A program made the position numbers and the translations under genes. This document shows, piece by piece, positions 1-6,152 of a stretch of 7,529 nucleotides of DNA. Source of the DNA: a bacterium (lineage in GTDB: Bacteria > Vulcanimicrobiota > CADAWZ01); contig JAKSUM010000057.1 in NCBI GenBank assembly GCA_024409025.1, positions 1-7,529 of the forward strand. The letters run 5' to 3'. Under the pieces are notes generated by a model. The model saw only the letters and a program-made list of their open reading frames with translations. It had not been told where the DNA came from and did no database searches. Within the stretch, counting starts at the first letter, position 1, and the number at the start of each line of letters is the position of its first letter.

Positions 1-1
1 G

Positions 2-121
2 ACTGAAGAAGTCAAGACTGAAGAAGTCAAGGAAGAAGAAACAAAGACCGAAGAAGTCAAGGCGGAAGAAAACAAGACTGAAGAAGCCAAGACCGAAGAA
101 GTCAAGGCGGAAGAAACAAAG
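2..121 (+). repeat. 15-bp tandem repeats encoding TEEVK-type pentapeptides
   Basis: Eight consecutive 15-bp units read TEEVK, TEEVK, EEETK, TEEVK, AEENK, TEEAK, TEEVK, AEETK. The unit is variable at positions 1 and 4 but keeps the acidic pair and the closing Lys. The array runs off the left edge, so its full copy number is unknown. It encodes a highly charged, probably disordered or single-helix linker. Confidence 0.9.
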
Positions 122-1774
122 ACCGAAGATAAATCCAAAGCACTCTTATCCTCACTTACCGAGCTTACAAAATCAAAGCATGATGCTTCTCCAAGCTGCG
201 AATCAGCAAAACGCTCAGATAACGCAACCGAAGCATCCGAATCAGAAGATAAAGAGGAAGCGGCTGAATATATACCAAAGGACAAATACGATATACCGAT
301 AAAGATCGCAAAAGATCAGAAGGTCAATATAGAGCCTGAAAAGCCTAAGGTTTCTGAAAAAATCATAGCCGCTGCAGCCGCAAAAATCTTAGACATAACA
401 ACAGAAAAAAAGAGACAGCCTGAAAAGGAAAACAGTGAAGAACAGACACATAATGCGGCAGAAGCAGAAAAGGAATATGTCCCTAGGGATAAATATGACA
501 TACCGATAAAGATTGCAAAAGATCAGAAGGTCAATATAGAGCCTGAAAAGCCTAAGGTTTCTGAAGAAATCATAGCCGCTGCAGCCGCAAAAATCTTTGA
601 CATAGCCCCTATCAAGAAAAAACAGACTGAAAAAGAAGACAGCACAGAGCAGTCACAGGATACGGCAGAGGCTGAGAAGGAATATGTCCCAAAGGATAAA
701 TACGACATACCGATAAAGATTGCAAAGGATCAGAAGGTCAATATAGAGCCTGAAAAACCGAAGGTTTCTGAAGAAATAATAGCCGCTGCAGCCGCAAAAG
801 TCTTTGACATAGCTCCTATAAAGAATGAGGCCGAGCCCCAGACATCAGAAGCCAATAAAGAAATTTTCACTGTGCCCGCTCCTAAGGCTGAAGAAATAAA
901 AACAGAGCCTAAGGAACATGAAAATGCGGAGGAAGCCAATAAAGAGGTTTTCACTGTGCCCGCTCCTAAGGCTGAAGAAATAAAAACAGAGCCTAAGAAC
1001 ACAGAAAAAGAGACAATAAGCGGCAATCTTAAAAAGATAAAGGAAACACCGGATAAGGAGCTTGCGCCAGATTTTACGGCAAGAACCTTGGAAATGATTC
1101 TTGAGTCCATCAAACACGGATCCGACAGAGATATGTCAGCTCTCAGAGAAGACATAAGAGACTATTTCTCCGACGGATTTATAATGAAGGACATGCTGCG
1201 CAGAGAGCTCAGGGTATTTATGTCCGACGCAGAGCTTCCGGCTCATGTATCTCAAAGAGCAATGGATCTGCTTCCTATGCTCGGAACTGCAAAAAAGAAA
1301 ACCTCAAACTCGTCTCTGCTAAGAACAATATCAGAGCTTGACGAGGAAGAACCGGCAGCAGAAATTAAAAAGCCTGCTGCGGTAAAAATGCCTTCAATAG
1401 AAGAGGATCTTGCATATAACGTAAGCGATATGCTTATGAATTATCTCAAGACTGTCGGATCCTCTGAAATGAAGACATCCATGTGTGCCGAGATGATCTC
1501 CAAAGGGCTAAAATATGACGAGTATTCCAAGCTTTTTGACTTTGGGCTTCTAAAATCAGGAAGAATTCTTTTTGACAAAATTATACCGGCAGCAAAAGCA
1601 GTCGTATTCTGCAAGAAATATGAATACCAGAAGGCAATACCTAAGGCTAAAAACATACTTCTGTTCAGCTTCTACTATATGATATGCCCTGACATATTGA
1701 AAATGGAGGCATTTGCGACACTCAAGCAGACCGGATTCATAAATTATCAGACAGCAGACATATACAAAAAATAG
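2..1774 (+). CDS. Lys/Glu-rich repeat protein with helical C-terminal region, 5' partial, ended by an in-frame TAG
   Basis: I do not recognise this protein. The frame is open from the left edge (first whole codon at base 2), so the true start lies outside the window; 590 codons precede the TAG. In order: a charged pentapeptide array (codons 1-40), a Ser/Lys-rich spacer, three 69-residue repeats built on a KYDIPIKIAKDQKVNIEPEK core followed by an Ala-rich helix (codons 89-274), two 28-residue repeats with a FTVPAPKAEEIKTEPK core (codons 283-338), and then a non-repetitive, mostly helical segment rich in Leu, Met and Ala. No signal peptide or membrane segment is visible in the part present, so a cytoplasmic, largely disordered scaffold-like N-terminal half is my inference. 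The TAG is followed by 292 more sense codons in the same frame, so this is probably the front part of one longer gene (see the 1931-2650 entry). A start inside the repeats, such as GTG 872, would cut through a repeat unit and is unlikely. Confidence 0.75.
   Translation, partial: TEEVKTEEVKEEETKTEEVKAEENKTEEAKTEEVKAEETKTEDKSKALLSSLTELTKSKHDASPSCESAKRSDNATEASESEDKEEAAEYIPKDKYDIPIKIAKDQKVNIEPEKPKVSEKIIAAAAAKILDITTEKKRQPEKENSEEQTHNAAEAEKEYVPRDKYDIPIKIAKDQKVNIEPEKPKVSEEIIAAAAAKIFDIAPIKKKQTEKEDSTEQSQDTAEAEKEYVPKDKYDIPIKIAKDQKVNIEPEKPKVSEEIIAAAAAKVFDIAPIKNEAEPQTSEANKEIFTVPAPKAEEIKTEPKEHENAEEANKEVFTVPAPKAEEIKTEPKNTEKETISGNLKKIKETPDKELAPDFTARTLEMILESIKHGSDRDMSALREDIRDYFSDGFIMKDMLRRELRVFMSDAELPAHVSQRAMDLLPMLGTAKKKTSNSSLLRTISELDEEEPAAEIKKPAAVKMPSIEEDLAYNVSDMLMNYLKTVGSSEMKTSMCAEMISKGLKYDEYSKLFDFGLLKSGRILFDKIIPAAKAVVFCKKYEYQKAIPKAKNILLFSFYYMICPDILKMEAFATLKQTGFINYQTADIYKK
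266..823 (+). repeat. Three tandem copies of a 207-bp (69-codon) in-frame unit
   Basis: Copies start at 266, 473 and 680, exactly 207 bp apart. The first two are full length; the third keeps the first 48 codons (to about 823) and then diverges. Each copy carries E-Y-(I/V)-P-(K/R)-D-K-Y-D-I-P-I-K-I-A-K-D-Q-K, then NIEPEKPKVSE, then an Ala5 run (IIAAAAAK) and (L/F)DI. Copies 2 and 3 differ at roughly a dozen of about 147 bases by eye, and most changes are silent third-position ones, so the amino acid sequence appears to be under selection. Copy 1 is more diverged in its last third. The variable 20-residue tail of each unit is rich in Glu, Gln and Lys. Confidence 0.93.
848..1015 (+). repeat. Two tandem copies of an 84-bp (28-codon) in-frame unit
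   Basis: Copies start at 848 and 932. Both encode EANKE(I/V)FTVPAPKAEE followed by IKTEPK and a short variable acidic tail. They lie directly after the truncated third 207-bp unit and are unrelated to it in sequence, so the protein carries two separately expanded repeat families plus the pentapeptide array. Confidence 0.88.
1772..1774 (+). other. Single in-frame TAG inside an otherwise continuous 883-codon frame
   Basis: The TAG is codon 591 of the frame that starts at base 2 and runs to the TAA at 2648-2650. Context is AAA AAA TAG TCT CTG. Because the frame is identical on both sides, no insertion or deletion is needed to explain it. One C-to-T change from CAG (Gln) would produce it. TAG also ends the lipoprotein gene in this window (4847-4849), so wholesale reassignment of TAG is not indicated. 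Confidence 0.85.
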
Positions 1775-1930
1775 TCTCTGGCATTCGCAAAAAATGCTCT
1801 TCTCAATAAGACGATAGGGCCTGCAGCAAGATCGCTTTCGGATCAGATATCGCTAAAAAATGCCCCTTCGTCAAGAGACGCTAATCTGGCAGGCAGAAGC
1901 ACAAGCAGCCTGATAGAAGAATTTACTGGA

Positions 1931-2650
1931 ATGATGATAAAAGAGACCAACAGTGAAAGCTTTGAATCGGCCATTGACATACTCCATCACGTATCATATG
2001 AGGATCCAGTTCTTCTGAGATCCATATCGGATTTAGTACAGCCAGTAAATTATGAAAAGGCACTTGAGATAGCGGCAGGACTTACAAAAAGAAGAAACAC
2101 TTGGGCGACATCAGTGCTTGTTGATGCTGCTTCCAACGATTTTGAAGCTATAAGACATAAGGCTGCATTCCTGCTAGGTGAATGTGGCCCATACATGAAT
2201 GCAGATGCAAAAGCCCAGGCTGTCAGCTCAATAGTGGAGAAGATGGATGACTGCTATGACGAAGATGCTCAGACATGCTATCTGCAGGCGGCAAAGAAAA
2301 TAGATCAGGCAATAACGGCAGAAAGACTCATTCTTTCATGCATGACCTCAGGACTTGCCGAAAGAAAAGAAAAAGGCAGAAGGCTTTTAGAATTTCTTGC
2401 GGCAATGAAATCGAAGGATATGACAAAAGTATTTGCCAAAATCTCCAATCTACAGGCTCTTTACAGATTCCTGTCATCGTCGCCGTCGCACAAGGACTCA
2501 TTTACGAGCGAATTTGCAAATACGTTTATCAATCTCTACAGGGTCAAATTTGCAGAGGTATATGGAGACGAAATGTGGTCAAACCTGCTGTCAGAATCAG
2601 AGAATAAATTTTCCGAGTTCATAAACAAAATATGGAATATACAGTTCTAA
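1931..2650 (+). CDS. Helical (HEAT/ARM-like) C-terminal part of the repeat protein, separated by an in-frame TAG
   Basis: No family is recognised. ATG 1931 is the first usual start codon after the TAG at 1772-1774, but the frame is the same as that of the upstream repeat protein. The 52 codons between TAG and ATG contain no stop and no ATG, GTG or TTG, and they read like protein (SLAFAKNALLNKTIGPAARS and onward). Only a weak purine stretch (AGAAGA) precedes ATG 1931, so independent initiation is doubtful. The 239 residues are predicted helical by eye, with repeated amphipathic blocks such as EALEIAAGL-type, FEAIRHKAAFLLGECG and ARLILSCM-like segments, reminiscent of HEAT or ARM solenoids. That is a resemblance, not a motif match. 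The gene ends with TAA at 2648-2650, nine bases before a strong promoter. Likely readings: the tail of a gene broken by a nonsense mutation, or the readthrough extension of the upstream protein. Confidence that the region is coding is high; confidence that ATG 1931 is a real start is low. Confidence 0.6.
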   Translation: MMIKETNSESFESAIDILHHVSYEDPVLLRSISDLVQPVNYEKALEIAAGLTKRRNTWATSVLVDAASNDFEAIRHKAAFLLGECGPYMNADAKAQAVSSIVEKMDDCYDEDAQTCYLQAAKKIDQAITAERLILSCMTSGLAERKEKGRRLLEFLAAMKSKDMTKVFAKISNLQALYRFLSSSPSHKDSFTSEFANTFINLYRVKFAEVYGDEMWSNLLSESENKFSEFINKIWNIQF

Positions 2651-2658
2651 GAAAAATA

Positions 2659-2687
2659 TTGACACAGGATAAAATTTAATATAAAAT
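2659..2687 (+). promoter_or_regulatory. Strong sigma70-type promoter upstream of the structured leader and era
   Basis: A perfect -35 TTGACA lies at 2659-2664. A 17-bp AT-rich spacer separates it from the -10 hexamer TAAAAT at 2682-2687 (5 of 6 to consensus). The expected transcription start is near G2694, which is exactly the first base of the GCCGG strand of the RNA structure described next. It lies nine bases after the TAA of the upstream gene. This is the best promoter match I see in the window. Confidence 0.75.
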
Positions 2688-2693
2688 AATAAT

Positions 2694-2772
2694 GCCGGTG
2701 GCGCAGAACGGAGTTACTTCGATTTTTATGATATCTACCACTCCTTTCGAATGTTCCCCGGCTTATTTTTTT
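2694..2772 (+). ncRNA. Candidate small structured RNA or era 5' leader with terminator-like end
   Basis: Starting at the predicted +1, the sequence folds as nested helices. P1 pairs GCCGG 2694-2698 with CCGGC 2758-2762. P2 pairs GAAC 2706-2709 with GTTC 2753-2756. P3 pairs GGAGT 2710-2714 with ACTCC 2740-2744 and stacks directly on P2, leaving an 8-base bulge TTTCGAAT (2745-2752). The apical loop contains TTCGA (2718-2722), which could pair with TCGAA of the bulge (2747-2751) as a pseudoknot. P1 is followed by TTA and seven T (2766-2772), as at an intrinsic terminator, and the era ribosome site AAGGA begins at the next base. The length (about 75 nt) and the T-loop-like TTCGAAT recall a tRNA, but the arms do not fit one. 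I know no Rfam class that matches. It may be a free small RNA ending at the T-tract or a cis-acting attenuator controlling era. Folding was done by hand. Confidence 0.5.
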
Positions 2773-2777
2773 AAGGA
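2773..2777 (+). promoter_or_regulatory. Ribosome binding site of era
   Basis: AAGGA lies six bases before ATG 2784 and directly abuts the T7 tract. T 2767-2772 can pair with the A-run 2777-2782, leaving AAGG in a four-base loop. That helix is weak (A-U only), so it is noted but not claimed as a switch. Confidence 0.65.
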
Positions 2778-2783
2778 AAAAAC

Positions 2784-3698
2784 ATGATAAATAAAGACAG
2801 AGAAAAAGCAGCAATCCACAGATCGGGATTTGCAGCAGTAATAGGAAAGCCAAATGCGGGAAAATCAACTCTCGTGAATGCTCTTGCAGGCACAAAAGTG
2901 GCAATAACCTCGCCAAGACCCCAGACGACAAGACACAGAATTATGGGCGTAAGGACAAACCCAGGAAGCCAGATTATATTTGTCGATACTCCTGGAGTAG
3001 TAACAGCCTCAAACGAGCTGGATTCATTCATGGAAAAAATATATACTGAAGAGAGCAGACAGTCTGACGCTGTCCTATTCGTAGCCGACGGCTCTGTCAA
3101 ATGCGGAGATGATGACAGGAAGGCGGCAGCCCTTCTCGCTCCTGCTGTAAAAACAGGAGTTCCAGTCTTTCTTATTCTGAATAAATCAGACAGAACCAAA
3201 AATGATGCAAATTATGACGAATACAGGGCTTTAGGCAAATTTTCAGCAGAATTCATAATATCGGCAAAGGAAGGCGAAGGCCTTGAAAAGCTTGTCTCAT
3301 CAGTATCAGAAGTCCTTCCGGAAGGGCCTCAATATTTTCCGCCGGATATGCATACGGATCAGTCTCCAGAGCTGTTTGCGGCAGAGACAGTCAGAGAGCA
3401 TGTCCTTAAACTGATTGATGAAGAAATCCCGCATGGGGTATTCGCATTCACAGAAGAAATGAGAGAGGGCAAGACTCCTGGGACAACATATATAAGGGTT
3501 CATATATATGTGGAGAGGGAAAGCCATAAAGGCATAATAATAGGCAAAAACGGCAAAATGTTGAAAAAAATAGGAGAAGGCGCAAGAAAAGAGCTTGCGG
3601 AGAGAATGAACTGCAAAATATTTCTCGATCTTTGGGTAAAAGTCAAGGATAAATGGAAAAATCGCAGAGATCTTCTCAGGTCTTGGGGATATGAATAA
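2784..3698 (+). CDS. era: GTPase Era, 16S rRNA-binding ribosome assembly factor
   Basis: The protein has 304 residues, the normal length for Era. The N-terminal GTPase domain shows G1 GKPNAGKS (21-28), the Era switch-I region SPRPQTTRH (43-51) with the G2 Thr, G3 DTPG (68-71), G4 NKSD (133-136) and G5 SAK (160-162). The C-terminal KH domain carries IIIGKNGKMLKKIG (251-264), the RNA-binding loop of the family, and the protein ends with the usual WKNRRDLLRSWGY tail (291-303). Family knowledge: Era binds the 3' end of 16S rRNA near the anti-Shine-Dalgarno sequence and couples GTP hydrolysis to 30S maturation at the inner face of the membrane. The start ATG 2784 is supported by AAGGA six bases upstream. 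The gene is preceded by a strong promoter and a structured leader, and is followed after 21 bp by a membrane-protein gene on the same strand, suggesting a two-gene operon. All key residues are present. Confidence 0.97.
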   Translation: MINKDREKAAIHRSGFAAVIGKPNAGKSTLVNALAGTKVAITSPRPQTTRHRIMGVRTNPGSQIIFVDTPGVVTASNELDSFMEKIYTEESRQSDAVLFVADGSVKCGDDDRKAAALLAPAVKTGVPVFLILNKSDRTKNDANYDEYRALGKFSAEFIISAKEGEGLEKLVSSVSEVLPEGPQYFPPDMHTDQSPELFAAETVREHVLKLIDEEIPHGVFAFTEEMREGKTPGTTYIRVHIYVERESHKGIIIGKNGKMLKKIGEGARKELAERMNCKIFLDLWVKVKDKWKNRRDLLRSWGYE

Positions 3699-3719
3699 TA
3701 ATCAGAAAGGAACCATGCT

Positions 3720-4796
3720 ATGAGAAAACTCAATTATTTTGACCTGTTACAACCTGCATTCATGCAGATGAAAAAAGTTATGATAGAGCCATTTAATAAG
3801 GACAAATGGCTATTCATAATTATAGTCAGCCTTCTTTCAGGAACATTTATAGGATATAATCCGAATGTTGCTCAGAACGCAATAAAAATGCTGGCACAAA
3901 ACGGGAATATTCCTTCAGTCGATCCAAACATAATATTGACTATTGCAATCACGACGCTCATTCTTATTATTGCAATAGGCTTGGCGTTATGCAGAGCCGG
4001 AGCATGTGCAAGGTACATGAATATCGACGCAATAATGAATAACCGAATAGGATTCAGAGAGCTATGGAACAAATACTATATTAAAAGTGCCAAATATTTC
4101 GGTTTTTCACTAAAAATAATATTTATGGCATTGTTCATGTCTATAGCGATGGCAGTTCTTGGCGTGTTGCTCGGAGGCATGGGAGCGGCAGGCTCTTCAG
4201 GAAATATTGGGCTCGGATGCCTTACTGCCGGAATATTAGGGATTCTTCTGCTTATCGGAATCATATGGCTTATGATATATCAGTTTATCGGATCCACATG
4301 TGCAGTTCCGGCAATGCTGAGAATGAACGAGTCAGTATCATTTGATGAAGCCATAAAGGAATGCACCCATAAAATAAATGAGAGAAAGAAGGAAGCCTTC
4401 GGATTCTTCGTTGCAAACATACTGCTTTCGATGATTATAGGCGGATTGCTCTCAACAGCCGCAGGAATATTCACAATAATGATGCTGGCTGCGGCGATAG
4501 CCCTTGAATCATCGCCGGCAATAGGAATATCCATAGTATTAATAATAAACCTTGTTTATTTCCTTATCATGTGCGTGGTAAATGGGCCATATGCTGCATT
4601 TATAGTATCATATCAGCTCCTTTCATTCTCCATGCTATTCCCTGAATACGCTCTTCTCCTTCCAGTCAGAGATGAGTCTGGCAAGATAATAGGAACCATG
4701 TCATATGAGGAGCATCTTGAAAATGAAAGAAAAGCATATGAGACCCAAAGCGGATTCGAATATGGAATAAATGACATGGACGGAAACAATCAATAA
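3720..4796 (+). CDS. Polytopic membrane protein of unknown function, co-transcribed with era
   Basis: The protein has 358 residues with about six hydrophobic helices, near residues 30-47, 70-91, 128-153, 165-190, 228-262 (possibly two) and 266-300. There is no cleavable signal peptide; the N-terminus is amphipathic with a FNKDKWLFIII entry into the first helix. Long cytoplasm-like charged loops lie at 92-124 (GFRELWNKYYIKSAKYFGFS region) and 199-227 (SFDEAIKECTHKINERKKEA). The C-terminal 45 residues are soluble and acidic. The layout resembles the broad class of uncharacterised DUF4013 or DUF975-like integral membrane proteins, but I see no diagnostic motif and leave it unnamed. ATG 3720 is chosen because AAAGGA lies about nine bases upstream; the nearer ATG at 3715 stops after two codons. 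The 21-bp gap from era and the shared downstream terminator support one transcript. The link to Era function is positional only. Confidence 0.9.
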   Translation: MRKLNYFDLLQPAFMQMKKVMIEPFNKDKWLFIIIVSLLSGTFIGYNPNVAQNAIKMLAQNGNIPSVDPNIILTIAITTLILIIAIGLALCRAGACARYMNIDAIMNNRIGFRELWNKYYIKSAKYFGFSLKIIFMALFMSIAMAVLGVLLGGMGAAGSSGNIGLGCLTAGILGILLLIGIIWLMIYQFIGSTCAVPAMLRMNESVSFDEAIKECTHKINERKKEAFGFFVANILLSMIIGGLLSTAAGIFTIMMLAAAIALESSPAIGISIVLIINLVYFLIMCVVNGPYAAFIVSYQLLSFSMLFPEYALLLPVRDESGKIIGTMSYEEHLENERKAYETQSGFEYGINDMDGNNQ

Positions 4797-4801
4797 CTAA
4801 C

Positions 4802-4836
4802 AAAAAAAATCCGGCAGAAATTGCCGGATTTTTTTT
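4802..4836. terminator. Bidirectional intrinsic terminator between convergent genes
   Basis: A8 TCCGGCA, loop GAAAT, then TGCCGGA T8 form a perfect hairpin whose stem is G/C-rich in the core. The T8 run serves the + strand (era operon) and the A8 run, read as T8, serves the - strand (lipoprotein gene). It begins five bases after the membrane-protein stop and ends ten bases before the lipoprotein stop. Confidence 0.93.
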
Positions 4837-4846
4837 ATTCTGATCC

Positions 4847-6001
4847 CTATCTTACCTTTATAATCTTTGAATAGACATGGCCGTTGCCGCCGTCAAATGA
4901 GGCGTTTCCCTTGTCTATATCGCTGCCTGTAGTAGTCCATACGATTTCCTCGTAGCCGTCGGGGAGATCCGTTCTCTTGTCATTTACGACAAGCATGGCA
5001 GGATAGTACATGGTTGATTCGGAAATACGCTCAACATTTTTGCCGTCAATATCCATCATATATACGCCAGCCCTGTTTGCATTGCCCATCGAAGTGAAAT
5101 AATACTTGTTTCCGACCTCAGATCTTACAATCTTATATACATGAGGAATGCTGCCGTCAGTAACAAGCGACGAATCTGTTCCTTCTACAAGATCCATCTT
5201 TCTTATTGAGGTTCCGGTATTATCCATAGCTGAATAAGCTACAGATGGGGTTCCGCCGTCTGGCATATCAATAGCGGGAGACATTATGTACTTGCCTGTA
5301 ACGCCTATTGCTACCCATGCTGATGAAGCAGGGTAACTGGCATAGAATGCATAGGAATCCGTAGCATTATAGTTTGCGGTCGCCCAAACTCCATCCCTGA
5401 AAGTTATATCAAGAGGCTTGGACATTCCGGATACATTGTATTTCACATATTCGCTGGGAGCTGACGCCGGATCTATGCAATAAACGGCTCCGCTTGTAGA
5501 GTATCCGAAATCAGTACCTACGACATAGCCGCCGCCATAACGTATATATCCCGGTATATCAATCCTGTTGGCAGAGTCAGGAGTATTGACAGTAGTTTCT
5601 CCCGTGCCGTCCTCATTTATGAAGCAGACATTGCGTGTAGCCCTCTCTGTGAAATAAATCCTGCCGTCAGCATAGCAGACGGAAAAGATGTTAGTCGCAG
5701 AGGTCTTGATGTCTTTTGTTTCCCCTGTAATCCTGTCATAGCACTTTATGACTCCGTTATTAAGAGGGAAGAAGAACCTTGTTCCAGTAGAATCGATACA
5801 TACATCGGTAATTGCTCCTATGTTTCCGGAGAATATGATCTTCTCGGAGGTGTCAACCTCAGGCTGGGGAGTAGGGTCAGGAGTAGGAACAGGCGTAGGA
5901 ATTATAGGAGAATACCCTCCTGAATCACTTGACGAGCTTCCGCAGCCAGCAAGAGCGATAGCAAAAAATGCAGCAAGAGATACTGCTAAAAATTTCTTCA
6001 T
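4847..6001 (-). CDS. Secreted lipoprotein with beta-propeller-like repeats
   Basis: The protein has 384 residues. A signal peptide (MKKFLAVSLAAFFAIALAGC) ends in lipobox LAGC with Cys20 as the lipidation site, followed by a Gly/Ser stretch and a Pro/Thr linker with PTPVPTPDPTP (35-45), typical of a tether to the membrane surface. The remainder is beta-rich with spaced blade-like segments such as DGRIYFTERATRNVCFINED and NKYYFTSMGNANRAGVYMMD followed by IDGKNVERIS. These resemble the DUF5050/YWTD-type six-bladed propellers that report values per DG motif. No catalytic residues are evident, so a binding or scaffolding role at the envelope is inferred and the ligand is unknown. ATG 6001 is supported by GAGGAG nine bases upstream on the minus strand. 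The gene ends in TAG (4847-4849); the next in-frame stop, TAA, comes only three codons later. It is monocistronic by position, between two terminators. Confidence 0.9.
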   Translation of the reverse strand: MKKFLAVSLAAFFAIALAGCGSSSSDSGGYSPIIPTPVPTPDPTPQPEVDTSEKIIFSGNIGAITDVCIDSTGTRFFFPLNNGVIKCYDRITGETKDIKTSATNIFSVCYADGRIYFTERATRNVCFINEDGTGETTVNTPDSANRIDIPGYIRYGGGYVVGTDFGYSTSGAVYCIDPASAPSEYVKYNVSGMSKPLDITFRDGVWATANYNATDSYAFYASYPASSAWVAIGVTGKYIMSPAIDMPDGGTPSVAYSAMDNTGTSIRKMDLVEGTDSSLVTDGSIPHVYKIVRSEVGNKYYFTSMGNANRAGVYMMDIDGKNVERISESTMYYPAMLVVNDKRTDLPDGYEEIVWTTTGSDIDKGNASFDGGNGHVYSKIIKVR

Positions 6002-6009
6002 ATTATGAA

Positions 6010-6015
6010 TCTCCT
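6010..6015 (-). promoter_or_regulatory. Ribosome binding site of the lipoprotein gene
   Basis: Read on the minus strand, GAGGAG precedes ATG 6001 by about eight to nine bases and fixes this start, which also gives a proper signal peptide. I found no convincing -35/-10 pair in the 111 bp between this gene and the upstream terminator. Confidence 0.75.
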
Positions 6016-6102
6016 CGTTTAATTTGACAATCTCCCGCCATAAAGCAGGGTGCTGTAGGGGCAGACTTTTTCAATGCAGTCAGAGCTACAGAATGCCGCA
6101 GT
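6016..6102. other. Short intergenic region with nothing identified
   Basis: This stretch separates the S1/EF-G terminator from the lipoprotein ribosome site. It holds a weak imperfect hairpin (CCCGC 6034-6038 against GCAGGG 6045-6050) and an isolated TTGACA (6024-6029, + strand) without a -10 partner. I see no convincing promoter or RNA gene, although the lipoprotein promoter must lie here unless the gene depends on readthrough. Confidence 0.5.
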
Positions 6103-6140
6103 AAAGAAAACAGGGCTGTCCCCGTTAATGGAAACAGCCC
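6103..6140 (-). terminator. Intrinsic terminator after the S1/EF-G gene
   Basis: On the minus strand GGGCTGT (6140-6134) pairs with ACAGCCC (6119-6113) across a 14-base loop, followed by TGTTTTCTTT (6112-6103). It starts 12 bases after the TAA of the S1/EF-G gene and separates it from the downstream lipoprotein gene. The T-tract is interrupted by G and C, so efficiency may be moderate. Confidence 0.8.
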
Positions 6141-6152
6141 CTTTATTACGGG

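Noticed and set aside
1..1015. CRISPR array
   Set aside because: Repeats are in-frame coding units of 15, 207 and 84 bp without unique spacers of constant size.
316..1155. Repeated antisense open frames on the minus strand across the repeat region
   Set aside because: They recur at exact 207-bp spacing and are mirror images of the + strand repeats. They lack ribosome sites, and the + strand frame has the protein-like silent substitution pattern.
872..1774. GTG 872 as the true start of the repeat protein
   Set aside because: It lies inside an 84-bp repeat unit, has no ribosome site, and the frame is open with matching composition and repeats all the way to base 2.
1761..1780. Programmed frameshift at the AAAAAA run before the TAG
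   Set aside because: Minus-one and plus-one shifts both reach stops within about 20 codons, and the downstream coding frame is the same as the upstream one, so no shift is needed.
2694..2763. tRNA, including a pyrrolysine tRNA that could decode the TAG at 1772
   Set aside because: Length and a TTCGAAT T-loop-like string fit, and the GCCGG/CCGGC ends pair, but no T-stem or anticodon stem forms. The only CTA (2735-2737) is far off the anticodon position and is not in a seven-base loop.
6024..6052. TTGACA on the + strand as a promoter
   Set aside because: There is no -10-like hexamer at 16-18 bp spacing, and no + strand gene follows.
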